Origin: Nitrospiraceae bacterium
GTDB taxonomy: Bacteria; Nitrospirota; Thermodesulfovibrionia; UBA6902
NCBI GenBank assembly: GCA_003599025.1
Contig: QZIL01000064.1
Location: 1 to 64,000, forward strand
Direction: 5' to 3'
DNA length: 64,000 nucleotides
The notes under the pieces were generated by a model. The model had not been told where the DNA came from and searched no databases. It saw nothing but the letters and a program-made list of their open reading frames with translations. This document shows, piece by piece, positions 18,524-29,200 of this stretch. Both the position numbers and the translations under genes were made by a program. Within the stretch, counting starts at the first letter, position 1. Every line of letters begins with the position of its first letter.

Positions 18524-19425
18524 CTTCCCTGAATGATCCTTTCTATACCGGCGTAATCTTTGTGTAGTCCGATATTTAAATACCCTGCTTCTTTCATCAT
18601 ATCTGCCGTATCATCAGCGCATCCTTCGCCGAGTTCGAGCATAAGTATACCATTGGTTTTCAGAAACTTTCCCGCCTGAGAAATAATTTCCCTGTAGAAA
18701 TTCAGCCCGTCAGCCCCACCGTCAAGTGCGCCGAATGGCTCCCACTCCCTTATCTCGGGCTGAAGCGTTTTGATATCGCCTGTCTTAATGTACGGCGGGT
18801 TTGAGATGATCAGGTCGAACATCGATGCAGGGCCATCCAGACTGTTAAGGGGTTCCAAAAGGTGTCCCCTGAAGAATGCAACATTGTTGATTCTGTTCAG
18901 ATCAGCATTCCTTTTTGCAAAGTCCAGTGCAGCCTCTGATATGTCAGTCCCATAAACATGCGCCTCCGGGAATTCCTTTGCCAGCGCCAGCGAGATGCAG
19001 CCGGAGCCGGTACAGAGATCCAGGATTCTTACCCCCCCTTCACCCCCCCTTACTAAGGGGGGGACAGTGGGGGGGGTGCTTCTGATTTTTGACTTTTGGC
19101 TTATGACTTTCTTTATTGCTAGCTCCACCATCAGTTCTGTCTCCGGACGGGGAATGAGGACACCTCTTCCCACGAGTATCTTCATTCCCATGAATTCACA
19201 ATGTCCCGTGATATACTGCAGCGGTTCCCGCTTTTTCCTCCTGCAGGCAATGTCATTGACAACCCCTGTCTGTTCCCCGGTCAGCTCAGGATTGTGCGTG
19301 AAAATATCGGAAAGCCGTAATCCGAGCACGTGGCTTACAATGATCTCGGCCTCTTTATCCACGGCTTCAATACCGCATGCTACGAGTATGCTGGATATTT
19401 CCCGTATTTTTTCTAACGCTTTCAT
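18511..19425 (-). CDS. prmC: Peptide chain release factor N5-glutamine methyltransferase, with repeat-derived insert
   Basis: Methylates the glutamine of the GGQ motif of release factors; its substrate PrfA is encoded next to it. The N-terminal helical domain (1-80) carries [12 protein letters not shown]. The methyltransferase shows [15 protein letters not shown] (SAM binding) and [11 protein letters not shown] (NPPY). At 304 residues it is somewhat long. The extra length is a segment of about 20 residues just before the SAM motif ([16 protein letters not shown]), encoded by a CCCCCTT/AAGGGGG dispersed repeat at 19031-19077. The frame is preserved and the catalytic motifs are intact, so the enzyme is probably active with a surface loop. 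Confidence 0.92.
   Translation of the reverse strand: MKALEKIREISSILVACGIEAVDKEAEIIVSHVLGLRLSDIFTHNPELTGEQTGVVNDIACRRKKREPLQYITGHCEFMGMKILVGRGVLIPRPETELMVELAIKKVISQKSKIRSTPPTVPPLVRGGEGGVRILDLCTGSGCISLALAKEFPEAHVYGTDISEAALDFAKRNADLNRINNVAFFRGHLLEPLNSLDGPASMFDLIISNPPYIKTGDIKTLQPEIREWEPFGALDGGADGLNFYREIISQAGKFLKTNGILMLELGEGCADDTADMMKEAGYLNIGLHKDYAGIERIIQGRWTS
19031..19077. repeat. CCCCCTT/AAGGGGG palindromic repeat inside prmC
   Basis: ACCCCCCCTTCACCCCCCCT then TACTAAGGGGGGGACAGTGG and GGGGGGT. It is the same element type found intergenically at 14951 and 55.9-56.6 kb, here inserted in frame in the prmC coding sequence. Confidence 0.85.
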
Positions 19426-19519
19426 TTTTTATTGGCGTTCAGCACTCAGCCTTCAGCTGTCAGCTTTCAGGTCGTAAGCCGGTTTCATTATAAATCCGGC
19501 TCACTCATATTGACCATAT

Positions 19520-19619
19520 GTCATTCCGGCGGCTCTGTCCGTCCTGCTTTTGGCTTGTCTGTAACCTGTCTTTTTATTATGTATAGTTACCAAATCGATT
19601 CCCGACAAGCGGGAATGAC
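19520..19619. repeat. Dispersed palindromic repeat (GTCATTCC family), copy 2
   Basis: GTCATTCCGGCGGCTC at the left and ATTCCCGACAAGCGGGAATG at the right end. It occupies the 269-bp prfA-prmC gap together with short TCAGC-rich simple repeats (19440-19475, 19665-19690). Confidence 0.8.
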
Positions 19620-19694
19620 TGCCTGATGAATGTAATAGTTTTGCAACAGCCTGTCTGTTTATTCGTTAGCTGATTGCTGAATGCTGACAGCTTA

Positions 19695-20762
19695 TTACAA
19701 CGCCTTTAATTTTTCTGCCTGAAAATAAGTGGCAAGGCCGTCAATGAGCTCATCAAGTTCGCCTTCGAGGATTGCGGAAAGCTTGTGGAGGGTTAGGTTT
19801 ATTCTATGGTCTGTTACCCTGTTCTGCGGGAAATTGTAAGTCCTGATCCGTTCGCTTCTGTCGCCGGAGCCGACCTGCGTCTTTCTCTCTTTGGCCCTTT
19901 CCTTTTCCTGGTTCTCTATTTCAAGTTCATATAACCGGGAACGTAAAACCTTGAGGGCCTTTTCCCTGTTCTTTATCTGTGACCTGCTGTCCTGGCACTG
20001 TACAATAAGACCTGTGGGCTCATGCACAATTCTGACAGCGGAATAGGTTGTGTTTACGCCCTGTCCTCCCGGACCTGAGGCGCAATAGGTGTCAATCCTT
20101 AAATCCTTTTCCTCTATCTTCAGGTCAACTTCTTCTGCCTCAGGCAATACCGCTACAGTCGCGGCAGAAGTGTGGATCCTTCCGGATGTCTCTGTGGCAG
20201 GCACCCTCTGTACCCTGTGAGTGCCGCTCTCGTATTTCATGCGGCTGTACGCCCCTTTTCCCTGCACCTCAGCTATAACTTCCTTGATCCCTCCGACACC
20301 GGTGGAACTCATGTCCATTATTTCCACTTTCCATCGTTTGGTCTCTGCATATTTGGTGTACATCCTGAACAGGTCAGCTGCAAACAGCCCTGCCTCATCA
20401 CCGCCTGTCCCGGCCCTGATTTCAAGTATGATGCTCCTGGAATCACGCGGGTCTTTGGGCACCAGCATAAATTTAAGCTCATCCTCAACCTGCGTCTTTT
20501 TAATTTCCAGTTCTTCAAGCTCGAGCTCCGCAAGCTCTTTCAGACCGTCATCTCCGCCCGCAGATAATATCTCATCAGCCTCGCGTATCCCGGACAGGAT
20601 TTTTTTGTATTCTTTAATCTTCCTTACAATTTCCTCTATTTCAGACTGCTCCTTTGAGTATTTCTGGCTCCGGGTATAATCTGAAAACACCTCCGGGTCT
20701 GACAGTATTTTTGTCAGTTCATTATATTTGTTCTCGATTTCTTCCAGTTTATCCAATAACAT
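19695..20762 (-). CDS. prfA: Peptide chain release factor 1
   Basis: Recognises UAA and UAG stop codons and triggers peptide release. It is 355 residues, with the GGQ motif in [18 protein letters not shown] and the PCRF domain at the N-terminus ([20 protein letters not shown]). The ATG at 20762 is preferred over an upstream start at 20816 because the family begins at MLLDKLEEI and GGGGGAC lies 5-6 nt before it. It overlaps the end of the DUF1385 gene by 14 nt. The modifying enzyme PrmC is encoded immediately downstream. Confidence 0.96.
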   Translation of the reverse strand: MLLDKLEEIENKYNELTKILSDPEVFSDYTRSQKYSKEQSEIEEIVRKIKEYKKILSGIREADEILSAGGDDGLKELAELELEELEIKKTQVEDELKFMLVPKDPRDSRSIILEIRAGTGGDEAGLFAADLFRMYTKYAETKRWKVEIMDMSSTGVGGIKEVIAEVQGKGAYSRMKYESGTHRVQRVPATETSGRIHTSAATVAVLPEAEEVDLKIEEKDLRIDTYCASGPGGQGVNTTYSAVRIVHEPTGLIVQCQDSRSQIKNREKALKVLRSRLYELEIENQEKERAKERKTQVGSGDRSERIRTYNFPQNRVTDHRINLTLHKLSAILEGELDELIDGLATYFQAEKLKAL

Positions 20763-21654
20763 TGCTTCTGTCCCCCATTGGTCCGGTACGGCCATGGTCC
20801 AGTTTAAGGACCTCATTCAGTGCCTTAATGGCCACTTCTATCTGATCGAATGACGGGACCCCGGTAGTAAGTTTCTGGAGCCAGAGTCCGGGCATCGCCA
20901 TCAGCCGGACAAGAGGATTGTCAAGCTTCTTCGATGAAAACTTGATAAATTCATATGACAGACCCGCAATAAGCGGCATCAGCACAAACCTCGACAGAAA
21001 TTTATCAATAAAAGGCCAGTCTTTTGGAATAAGCGAAAAGACCAGAACGCTAAGCAGCATCACCATAATAAGAAAACTGGTGCCGCACCTTGGATGCAGT
21101 GTACTGTATTTGTCCGCGTTTTCAGGCGTCAGCTCATCTCCGGCTTCAAAGGCATGCACCACCTTGTGTTCTGCCCCGTGATACTGGAAGACCCTTCTGA
21201 TGTCCCTGCTCATGCTTATTGAAAGTATATAAACAAGAAACACCAGGACCCTGAGAAGCCCGTCCACGAGGTTAAAAACCAGAGAGCTTTGATTAACGGA
21301 CTGAAACACTATTCCCAGAAGCTTTGTCCCGTACAGCGGCAGAAGAAGAAACAGACTTATCCCGATAACAAATGCAAAAAAGACCGTAAGGAACATCGAA
21401 AAAGAAGATGGCTTCTCCTCCTCATGGCCTGATGCCTCCGCAGAATACATCAGTGCCTTTATGCCGATGGCAAGGGCCTGAAAAAGGGCGACCACCCCCC
21501 TTACCAGCGGCCACTTCAAGGGCCTTGCAAGCTCACGGATGTTTTCTTTTTTCAGGACAATGTCCTTATCAGGGGTCCTAACAGCAACTGTGTAGAAATT
21601 GCCTGACCTCATCATGACGCCTTCAATTACTGCCTGTCCGCCGATGTCACCCAT
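20749..21654 (-). CDS. DUF1385 (YqhQ-like) membrane protein
   Basis: A 301-residue DUF1385 protein of unknown function. The N-terminal signature [14 protein letters not shown] (residues ~4-17) is characteristic. Four or more hydrophobic segments follow (around 50-70, 85-115, 120-145, 195-245), plus the conserved [17 protein letters not shown] and [20 protein letters not shown]. The His/Glu/Cys residues could bind metal (inference). It is at the head of the prfA-prmC-murA-his run and downstream of rpmE; this neighbourhood is conserved in many bacteria. Confidence 0.9.
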   Translation of the reverse strand: MGDIGGQAVIEGVMMRSGNFYTVAVRTPDKDIVLKKENIRELARPLKWPLVRGVVALFQALAIGIKALMYSAEASGHEEEKPSSFSMFLTVFFAFVIGISLFLLLPLYGTKLLGIVFQSVNQSSLVFNLVDGLLRVLVFLVYILSISMSRDIRRVFQYHGAEHKVVHAFEAGDELTPENADKYSTLHPRCGTSFLIMVMLLSVLVFSLIPKDWPFIDKFLSRFVLMPLIAGLSYEFIKFSSKKLDNPLVRLMAMPGLWLQKLTTGVPSFDQIEVAIKALNEVLKLDHGRTGPMGDRSNVIG

Positions 21655-21700
21655 TTATTCTCCAATTATTAAAGACTGATACATTCATACGCTATACTTC

Positions 21701-21758
21701 GTCACTCCGGCCTGTCCGGAGTCATTCTATTGAAGGATTCCCGACAAGCGGGAATGAC
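21701..21758. repeat. Dispersed palindromic repeat (GTCATTCC family), copy 3
   Basis: Short form: GTCACTCCGGCCTGTCCGGA at the left and GATTCCCGACAAGCGGGAAT then GAC at the right. It lies in the rpmE-DUF1385 gap. Confidence 0.75.
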
Positions 21759-21795
21759 AGCATTCAGCTTATCCAGGTTGCCACTATAACACCAA

Positions 21796-21847
21796 TAAAA
21801 AAAGGGAAACCGCCTCTCTTCATTTACAGATGCGCGTTTCCCTTTTA
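21796..21847 (-). terminator. Intrinsic terminator after rpmE
   Basis: On the minus strand AAAAGGGAAACGCGC pairs with GGCGGTTTCCCTTTT, with an AU-rich loop between, and the second arm runs into seven T residues. It is placed 8 bp after the rpmE stop. This separates rpmE from the DUF1385-prfA run. Confidence 0.8.
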
Positions 21848-21854
21848 AGCTAAG

Positions 21855-22061
21855 CTACTTGTTCTTTTTTCCGTATTTCTTATTGAACTTCTCAACCCTT
21901 CCTTCAGCATCAAGCAGTTTCTGTTTGCCGGTGAAAAAAGGATGACATTGAGAACACATATCAACATGTATTGATGCCTGAGTGGACCTTGTTACAAACT
22001 TCTCACCGCAGGCGCATACGGCATTTACTTCTTTTGTTTCTGGATGAATTTTCTCTTTCAC
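21855..22061 (-). CDS. rpmE: 50S ribosomal protein L31, zinc type
   Basis: A 68-residue L31 with the C+ zinc ribbon: CACGEKF (two Cys near residue 16) and MCSQCHPFFTGKQK (two Cys near 36). It begins MKEKIHPETKEVNAVC. The gene has its own intrinsic terminator directly downstream. C+ L31 normally serves as a zinc store; C- paralogues replace it in zinc-poor conditions, but none is in the window. Confidence 0.95.
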   Translation of the reverse strand: MKEKIHPETKEVNAVCACGEKFVTRSTQASIHVDMCSQCHPFFTGKQKLLDAEGRVEKFNKKYGKKNK

Positions 22062-22154
22062 GATTACCTCCGGATATTAAATATAGCAGAGAGGGAAGAA
22101 ATTTTGCAATACTATCCAAAGCGGATTAATCTTTAAGCTAAAAAAAGTATTTAT

Positions 22155-22275
22155 CCGCAGATCAGCGCAGATTATCACTGATTTATCAAAAGGTTTACTG
22201 TTTTTGCAACTAGCCAGCTTGTGTGCCTATATCATGAATATCTGTGTCGTTATCTGTGAAATCTGTGGATATAAC
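22155..22275. repeat. Dispersed CAGAT/ATCTGTG repeat, copy B
   Basis: TATCCGCAGATCAGCGCAGA and TTATCACTGATTT at the left, GTTATCTGTGAAATCTGTGG and ATATAACCGC at the right. It matches the block order of the copy at 3708-3865 and ends just before the copA stop. Confidence 0.65.
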
Positions 22276-22283
22276 CGCTGTTG

Positions 22284-24791
22284 TCAGGAAAAACTTACCC
22301 TGAAATTTCTCAGCCTCAGGGCGTTGCTCACCACCGTAACCGAAGACATGCCCATGGCCGCGGCAGCGTACATGGGGTTGAGCAGTATCCCGAAGAAAGG
22401 AAAGAGGATGCCTGCTGCAACCGGTATCAATATCACATTGTAGGCAAAGGCCCAGAAGAGGTTCTGCTTGATGTTTGTTATCGTCGCCTTTGACAGGGCG
22501 ATAGATGTCACAACACCCTTCAGATCACCGCCGATAAGCGTAATATCAGAGGCCTCCATCGCAACGTCAGCACCGGTGCCTATCGCAATGCCCACGTCAG
22601 CCTGGGCAAGAGCAGGTGCGTCATTGATCCCGTCACCGACCATTGCCACTATTTTATTTGCAGCCTGCAGCTTTTTGACTTCCTTTGCCTTGTCTTCCGG
22701 AAGCACCTCAGACAGCACCCTGTCAATGCCGACCTGCTCTGCTATGGCTGCAGCCGTCCTCTTATTGTCACCGGTTATCATCACGGTCTCGACCCCCAGT
22801 TTTTGAAGGGCCTTTATCGCTGCTACTGAATTCTCCTTCAGGGTGTCGGCAACAGCAACAACGCCGATAGCCTTTCCGTCAACAGCCACATACATCGGGG
22901 TCCTGCCTTCCCCGGACAGTCCGGCTGCTTTTTCCGCCAACGAGCCAATATTTATATTCTCATCATTCATTAATTTCTCATTGCCGAGAAGCACGTTCTT
23001 TCCTGCTATCACTGCCTTTATTCCGTGTCCCGGGACTGCCTGAAAACCAGTGGGGTCTTTCAATTCAATATTTTGTTCCTTTGCCTTTTTCACTATGGCA
23101 TCTCCGAGAGGGTGCTCCGAGCCCTTTTCAGCAGACGCGGCATAAAAAAGAATTTCCTGTTCACTGACCGCTGACCGCTCGGCACGAGTCGATCCCGACT
23201 GACCGCTGATCACATCTGTTACAACAGGTTCGCCTTTTGTTAAGGTCCCTGTTTTATCAAATACAATGGTGTTTATCCGGTGAGCTGTCTCAAGCGCCTC
23301 TGCCCCCCTTATCAATATGCCGTTTTCTGCGCCTTTGCCTGTGCCGACCATGATTGATGTCGGCGTAGCCAGTCCAAGGGCGCAGGGGCAGGCAATAATC
23401 ATCACAGCAACAAAATTCAGCAAAGCGTATGTCAGGGCAGGTTCAGGCCCGAACATAAACCACACAACAAACGTAATGGAGGCAATCCCCATTACCACCG
23501 GCACGAAGACAGAGGCAATCTTGTCCACAAGCCTTGCGATAGGAGGCTTTGAGCCCTGGGCCTTCTGCACCAGGTTTATGATCTGGGAAAGCATTGTGTC
23601 CCGTCCCACCCTTGTCGCCTCAAACCTGAATGAACCTGTTTTATTTATTGTCGCGCCGATCACCTGGGCTCCGGCATTTTTCTCTACTGGAATGGATTCC
23701 CCTGATATCATCGACTCATCAACAGATGAATGCCCCTCCTTCAATATACCGTCTACAGGTATTTTCTCCCCCGGCCTGACAAGGATAATATCTCCGATTT
23801 CAACGTCCTCTATCGGAATGTCCTTTTCTTCACTGTTGATAATGACCCTTGCGGTCTTCGGCTGGAGCCCTGCGAGCTTTTTTATCGCCTCAGAGGTGCG
23901 GCCTTTGGCACGGGCCTCGAATAATCTGCCGAGCAGTATGAGAACAATAATCGTGGCTGCTGTATCAAAATACACATGCGCCGTATACCCCTCTATTTCA
24001 AAAACAGACGGGTAAAATGTCGCGGTCACGCTGTACACATATGCTGCTGACGTGCCGACTGCGATAAGGGTATTCATGTTGGTTGTCCTGTGGCGGGCTG
24101 CGGCAAATGCGCCTGTATAAAACTGCCACCCTACCCAGAACTGCACCGGTGTCTGGATAAGGAACTGAAGCAGGAAATTGACCGGCTGCGGTATATCGAC
24201 AATCGCTGACAGCCCGATCTGCTCCCATAACATGAGAACAAAAATAGGCACCGTCAGAACAATGCCAATTATCAGTTTTGTCCTGAGCTTACTGTATGCC
24301 TCTTCTCTTTCCCTCTTTTCCTTTTCAACCGGGTCCTCGCCCGGCTGGACCTCCACAACGTCATAACCGGCATCCCTGACCGCCTTTTTAAAATCCCTGA
24401 TACCTGCCTGCACAGCTGAATATTCAACAGTCGCTTTTTCCGTGGCAAGGTTTACAGAGGCTGAAAAAACACCGTTTACCGATGTCAGGGCGTCCTGTAC
24501 CCTTTTTACGCATGACGCGCAGGTCATGCCTTTAATGGGTATGATTATCGTTGATACAGAAACCCCGTAACCGAGGTCCTTGATCGTTTTAATAAATTCA
24601 TGCACCGAAGTCTCGGAGGGATTGTAAAACAGCGTGGCCTGCCCGGCAGCAAGATTCACCGAGGCATTCTCAACACCCTTAAGCTCTGAAAGGGTATTCT
24701 GCACCCGCGATGAACAGGAGGCGCATGTCATCCCGGTGACAGGGAGGTCTATCCTTTTGGATCCAGGGGGGTCTTTCTCTTCAACAGTCAT
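22284..24791 (-). CDS. copA: Copper-translocating P-type ATPase
   Basis: P1B-type ATPase that exports Cu+ across the inner membrane. It is 835 residues with two N-terminal heavy-metal-associated domains (GMTCASC, cysteines 23/26 and 91/94). Eight membrane helices are expected; the transport motif CPC is in [14 protein letters not shown]. The phosphorylation site is in [14 protein letters not shown], and the hinge motif is [16 protein letters not shown]. The CPC motif plus paired HMA domains points to monovalent copper. No CopY, CsoR or CueR regulator lies next to it. It is isolated on the minus strand, divergent from corA. Confidence 0.94.
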   Translation of the reverse strand: MTVEEKDPPGSKRIDLPVTGMTCASCSSRVQNTLSELKGVENASVNLAAGQATLFYNPSETSVHEFIKTIKDLGYGVSVSTIIIPIKGMTCASCVKRVQDALTSVNGVFSASVNLATEKATVEYSAVQAGIRDFKKAVRDAGYDVVEVQPGEDPVEKEKREREEAYSKLRTKLIIGIVLTVPIFVLMLWEQIGLSAIVDIPQPVNFLLQFLIQTPVQFWVGWQFYTGAFAAARHRTTNMNTLIAVGTSAAYVYSVTATFYPSVFEIEGYTAHVYFDTAATIIVLILLGRLFEARAKGRTSEAIKKLAGLQPKTARVIINSEEKDIPIEDVEIGDIILVRPGEKIPVDGILKEGHSSVDESMISGESIPVEKNAGAQVIGATINKTGSFRFEATRVGRDTMLSQIINLVQKAQGSKPPIARLVDKIASVFVPVVMGIASITFVVWFMFGPEPALTYALLNFVAVMIIACPCALGLATPTSIMVGTGKGAENGILIRGAEALETAHRINTIVFDKTGTLTKGEPVVTDVISGQSGSTRAERSAVSEQEILFYAASAEKGSEHPLGDAIVKKAKEQNIELKDPTGFQAVPGHGIKAVIAGKNVLLGNEKLMNDENINIGSLAEKAAGLSGEGRTPMYVAVDGKAIGVVAVADTLKENSVAAIKALQKLGVETVMITGDNKRTAAAIAEQVGIDRVLSEVLPEDKAKEVKKLQAANKIVAMVGDGINDAPALAQADVGIAIGTGADVAMEASDITLIGGDLKGVVTSIALSKATITNIKQNLFWAFAYNVILIPVAAGILFPFFGILLNPMYAAAAMGMSSVTVVSNALRLRNFRVSFS

Positions 24792-24985
24792 TATACAAAC
24801 CGTGTCCTTTATCTTTTAATAAGACTTGTCAGTTAAATTATATTTCATTACCGGTACATAATCCACCACAGGAATTTACATATCGATAAATTCAATATTA
24901 TTAATTAACTCGAAAATAAACCTCTTATAATATATATTATTCGTTAAATGCCCGGACTGAAATCTTTATAACCTTAAGGAGAGAT

Positions 24986-26095
24986 ATGGCCAACCACAGG
25001 GTGAAAAAGGGTACGTTGAAAACGTCTGACAAGGTATCCAAAAAAGCCGGCCTTCCGCCCGGCACACCTGTCCACGTAGGTGAAAGAAAGACCGAACGTG
25101 TCAGGATTACTGTTCTCGACTATGACGAAGCGCATTACGAATTCAGGGAAGTCACACAGGTTGAAGAGTGTTTCCAATACAGCGATAAACCCTCCACAAC
25201 CTGGATCAATATTGACGGCCTGCACGAGGTTGCTCTTATCGAACAAATAGGCACCCATTTCGGCCTGCACCCCCTTATTATCGAAGACATCCTCAACACA
25301 AGACAGCGGCCGAAGATGGACATCTTTGCGGACTATATATTTATCGTGTTGAAGATGCACAGCTATAATGCTGAGGAGAGGCAGATTGATACAGAGCAGG
25401 TCAGTCTTGTCCTTGGTAAAAATTTTGTACTGAGCTTTCAGGAGAGAGAAGGCGATATATTTGAGCCTCTGCGCTCCAGGATAGGCAACTCCAAGGGGAA
25501 GGTCAGAAAGGCAGGGGCCGATTATCTGTTCCATTCGATCATAGATTCCGTGATAGATAATTACTTTAAAGTCCTTGAAGGCATCGGCGAAGAAATAGAG
25601 GATGTGGAAGACAGCCTTATAGAAAACCCTTTACCTGCTACCGTACAGAAAATACACAACTTGAAAAGGGAGAGCCTGTTCCTGAGAAAATCCGTATGGC
25701 CGCTGCGTGAAGTTATTGGCAACCTGGAGCGGGAAGAATCCCCTCTTATTAAAAAGGCTACGCGGATATACATAAGGGACCTCTACGACCATACGATACA
25801 GGTCATTGATACCGTTGAAACATACCGGGACATCATCTCAGGCATGCTCGACATCTACCTCTCCAGTGTAAGCAACCGGATGAACGAGATCATGAAGGTC
25901 CTGACCATATACGCAGTTATATTTATCCCTCTCACTTTCATAGCCGGTATCTACGGTATGAACTTCAATACGCAAAACAGCCCGTTCAATATGCCGGAGC
26001 TGAACTGGTATTTCGGGTATCCCTTTGCGCTGAGCCTGATGGCTGTCATAGGGATAGCCATGCTGATTTATTTCAGGAGGAAGAAGTGGCTGTAG
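24986..26095 (+). CDS. corA: Magnesium/cobalt transporter CorA
   Basis: Pentameric divalent-cation channel of the inner membrane (369 residues). It has a large cytoplasmic N-terminal domain (about 1-290), then two C-terminal membrane helices joined by the YGMNF signature (GMN selectivity loop). It ends with the basic FRRKKWL tail. The start ATG has AAGGAGAG about 5 nt upstream. It is divergent from copA with 194 bp of AT-rich spacer that must hold both promoters. Confidence 0.94.
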   Translation: MANHRVKKGTLKTSDKVSKKAGLPPGTPVHVGERKTERVRITVLDYDEAHYEFREVTQVEECFQYSDKPSTTWINIDGLHEVALIEQIGTHFGLHPLIIEDILNTRQRPKMDIFADYIFIVLKMHSYNAEERQIDTEQVSLVLGKNFVLSFQEREGDIFEPLRSRIGNSKGKVRKAGADYLFHSIIDSVIDNYFKVLEGIGEEIEDVEDSLIENPLPATVQKIHNLKRESLFLRKSVWPLREVIGNLEREESPLIKKATRIYIRDLYDHTIQVIDTVETYRDIISGMLDIYLSSVSNRMNEIMKVLTIYAVIFIPLTFIAGIYGMNFNTQNSPFNMPELNWYFGYPFALSLMAVIGIAMLIYFRRKKWL

Positions 26096-26270
26096 AGTAC
26101 AAATATTTAGATACTGTCAGCGAGTTAGATTCAGAGCGTTACAGAGTTGCATAACCGATAAATCTCCGGGAGGACAAATAGAAGAAAATAAGCTGGCTGT
26201 CGTTTAAGGGAAAAAGGAATTAGCATTCAACACGTTTTTGGGGCCTTATTTTCTTAACTTATGTAATGAA

Positions 26271-29200
26271 ATGAATAAGAATATAAAACAAATCAGCAAT
26301 CCGTTCTCATCCGGCGGCGGTGGGAATAATTTCGAGACGAATGTCCAGGCAGCATTTGTTGCGATGATGTTGACAGGTGGCATGGTACCTTGTTTGCCTG
26401 CATGGCCCATTAGAAAAATTAAACTTCAAGGAAAATATACGGGTTTTGATACCGACGATCTGATTGTATTTACTAATAGCACTGACGGTAAAAAGGGAAG
26501 AAAACTCCTCGGTCAGGTCAAGCACACAATCAGTATTACTGCAAGCAATAAGGTATTCGGTGAAGTACTCCAAGCTGCCTGGAATGATTTCAATAATCCT
26601 AGAGTATTTACAGAAAAATCAGATGCGTTTGTACTTATTACAGGCCCCTTGAGTGTCTCAGATAACAATGATGTTCGGACAATTCTCGAGTGGGCTAAAG
26701 ATTCAGAGAATGCTGATGATTTTCTAATAAAGGTTAACAGGGCCAATTTCAGTAGTAAGACAAAAAGAAACAAGTTGCGGGTTTTTCAAAAGCATTTAAA
26801 GAATGCTAATGATGGGGTTGACCTTTCAGATGATGAGCTCTATCGATTCATGAAGAGTTTTCATTTACTAGGATTTGACCTCGATATAAAAGCAGGGGTT
26901 ACACATTCATTGCTTCAATCTTTGATCTGCCAATTTTCTTCGGAAAATGTTCAATCCATATGGGCACAGATCATCGAAGAAGTTCGGTCGGCAAATCAAA
27001 ACGCTGGAACTATCATAATAGATTCCCTGCCTGAAGAGCTTAGATCCGTATTTAAAAAACGGACTGTTGAAACAATCCCTCTTGACTTAACCCGTACACC
27101 GCCGGATCAAGAGATAACAGACTGGAATACTATTACCTATGCTTCCGCACTTGCGATTGCAAGTCTTCTGGGCTCTTGGAATGAAGGGTCCGATGCTGAT
27201 AAGGAAATAGCGGGACAACTTGCTAATGAAGAGTATAAAATCTGGATCAATAAAATGAGGGAAATTATACAAAAGCCGCAAAGCCCTCTAATGCTAAAAA
27301 ATGGAAAATGGTCAATTAAGGGGCGATTGAACTTGTGGCAAAAAATAGGGCCAAGATTGTTCGATGAACAATTAGACCGATTCAAACAGTGTGCTGTAGA
27401 TGTTTTGAGAGAACCTGAACCAAAATTTGAGCTGCCTCCCGAAGAACGATATGCAGCAAGTATCCATGGGAAGGTATCCCGCTATTCCGAATCATTGAAA
27501 AAAGGCATGGCTGAGAGCCTTGCCCTTCTTGGTAGCCATCCTCAATATTTTAACCATTGTTCGGCTGACAAGGCAGAGGCTATCGCTATACTTGCAATCA
27601 GAGAGATTTTTGAAGAAGCAGATTGGATTCTATGGGGAAGCTTAAACAGCGTGCTGCCGCTTTTAGCTGAGGCGTCTCCAGATCAGTTCCTTAATGCGGT
27701 CGAAAATGCTCTAATTCAAAAACCATGCCCATTCAATGATTTGTTTGCTCAAGAAGGAAATGGCATTACTAGTGGTAACTATATAACCGGATTGCTTTGG
27801 GCACTGGAAACACTTGCATGGGATGAACAATATTTAACGCGTGCAACCGTCATTTTTGGGGAACTGACCACCCTTGATCCAGGTGGCAACTGGGCGAATC
27901 GTCCTGCCAATTCTCTCTCAACAATTTATCTTCCCTGGTTTCCACAGACAACTGCACCCATTGAGAAGCGCAAAGTTGCGATTCAAACGCTTCAAAAGGA
28001 ATGTCCAGACGTTGCCTGGAAGTTGCTGCTGTCTTTATTACCTAATCAGTCTCAGACATCTATTGGCTCGCATAAGCCAGTTTGGCGATGGAAGATTCCG
28101 GAAAAACAGTCAAAGGAATTTAATGATCAGGAATATTGGGAACAAGTATCGTTTTACTCAGACATGGCTGTTGAAGCAGCGAAAGATGATTTATCCAGGC
28201 TTACCGAAATAATCGAGGATATTAGCGATTTGCCGCAACCTGCATTCGATAAACTTCTTTCATATCTTGAATCTGCAGAACTAACCGGCAAGCCGGAAGA
28301 AGATCGCCTCCCGTTGTGGTTGAAGCTTGTCGATATTATTGCAAAAAACAAAAGATATTCAGACACAAACTGGGCACTAAGTCCTGAACTGATAGGTAAA
28401 ATCAACATAATTGCCGAAAGTATTGCTCCACAAAACCCATTGAACCTATACCAGCGGCTTTTCAGTAATAGGGATTTCGATCTGTATGAAGAAAATGGCA
28501 ACTGGGAAGATCAGCAAAAGGAATTAGAGGAACGGCGCAAAAATGCAGTCCGGGATCTACTGACAAGGCATGGACTTAACGTAGTGTTTGATTTTGTAGA
28601 AGATGTTGAGTTTCCACGGCTTGTTGGGCTATCTTTAGGTGCCGTTGCTGAAGATAATGTTGAGTTAGTAATGCTTCCGCATTTATTGGAATCAGAAAAC
28701 AATAAGCTTACCCAATTTATAAGTGGATTTATCTGGAGTCGCTACCAAAACCAAGGCTGGACATGGGTTGATCAGACCAAAATATCGGACTGGTCGACGA
28801 AACGGATAGCACAATTCCTTATTAACTTGCCTTTTACTAATAAAACCTGGGAGCGTGCTAATCAACTATTAGCAGATCATGCCGCCGAGTATTGGAGCAA
28901 GGTAGCTGTGACACCATATGAAGCAGAAGGAAGACTGGAAGAGGCAATGGATAGATTAATGGAATACAACAGACCAAATGCAGCTCTCAGCTGTTTATAT
29001 AGTATGATTCACAATAAACAGCCATTCGATCAGTCTCGAACGATCAAAGCACTGCTTGCAGCAGTCAGGTCAAACGAACCGCCTTATACAATGGATGTGT
29101 ACCACATAGTTGAGATTATCAAGATATTGCAAAATGATCCTGAGACTAATCCCGATGATCTGTTCCGGGTCGAATGGGCCTATTTATCACTTCTTGAGCA

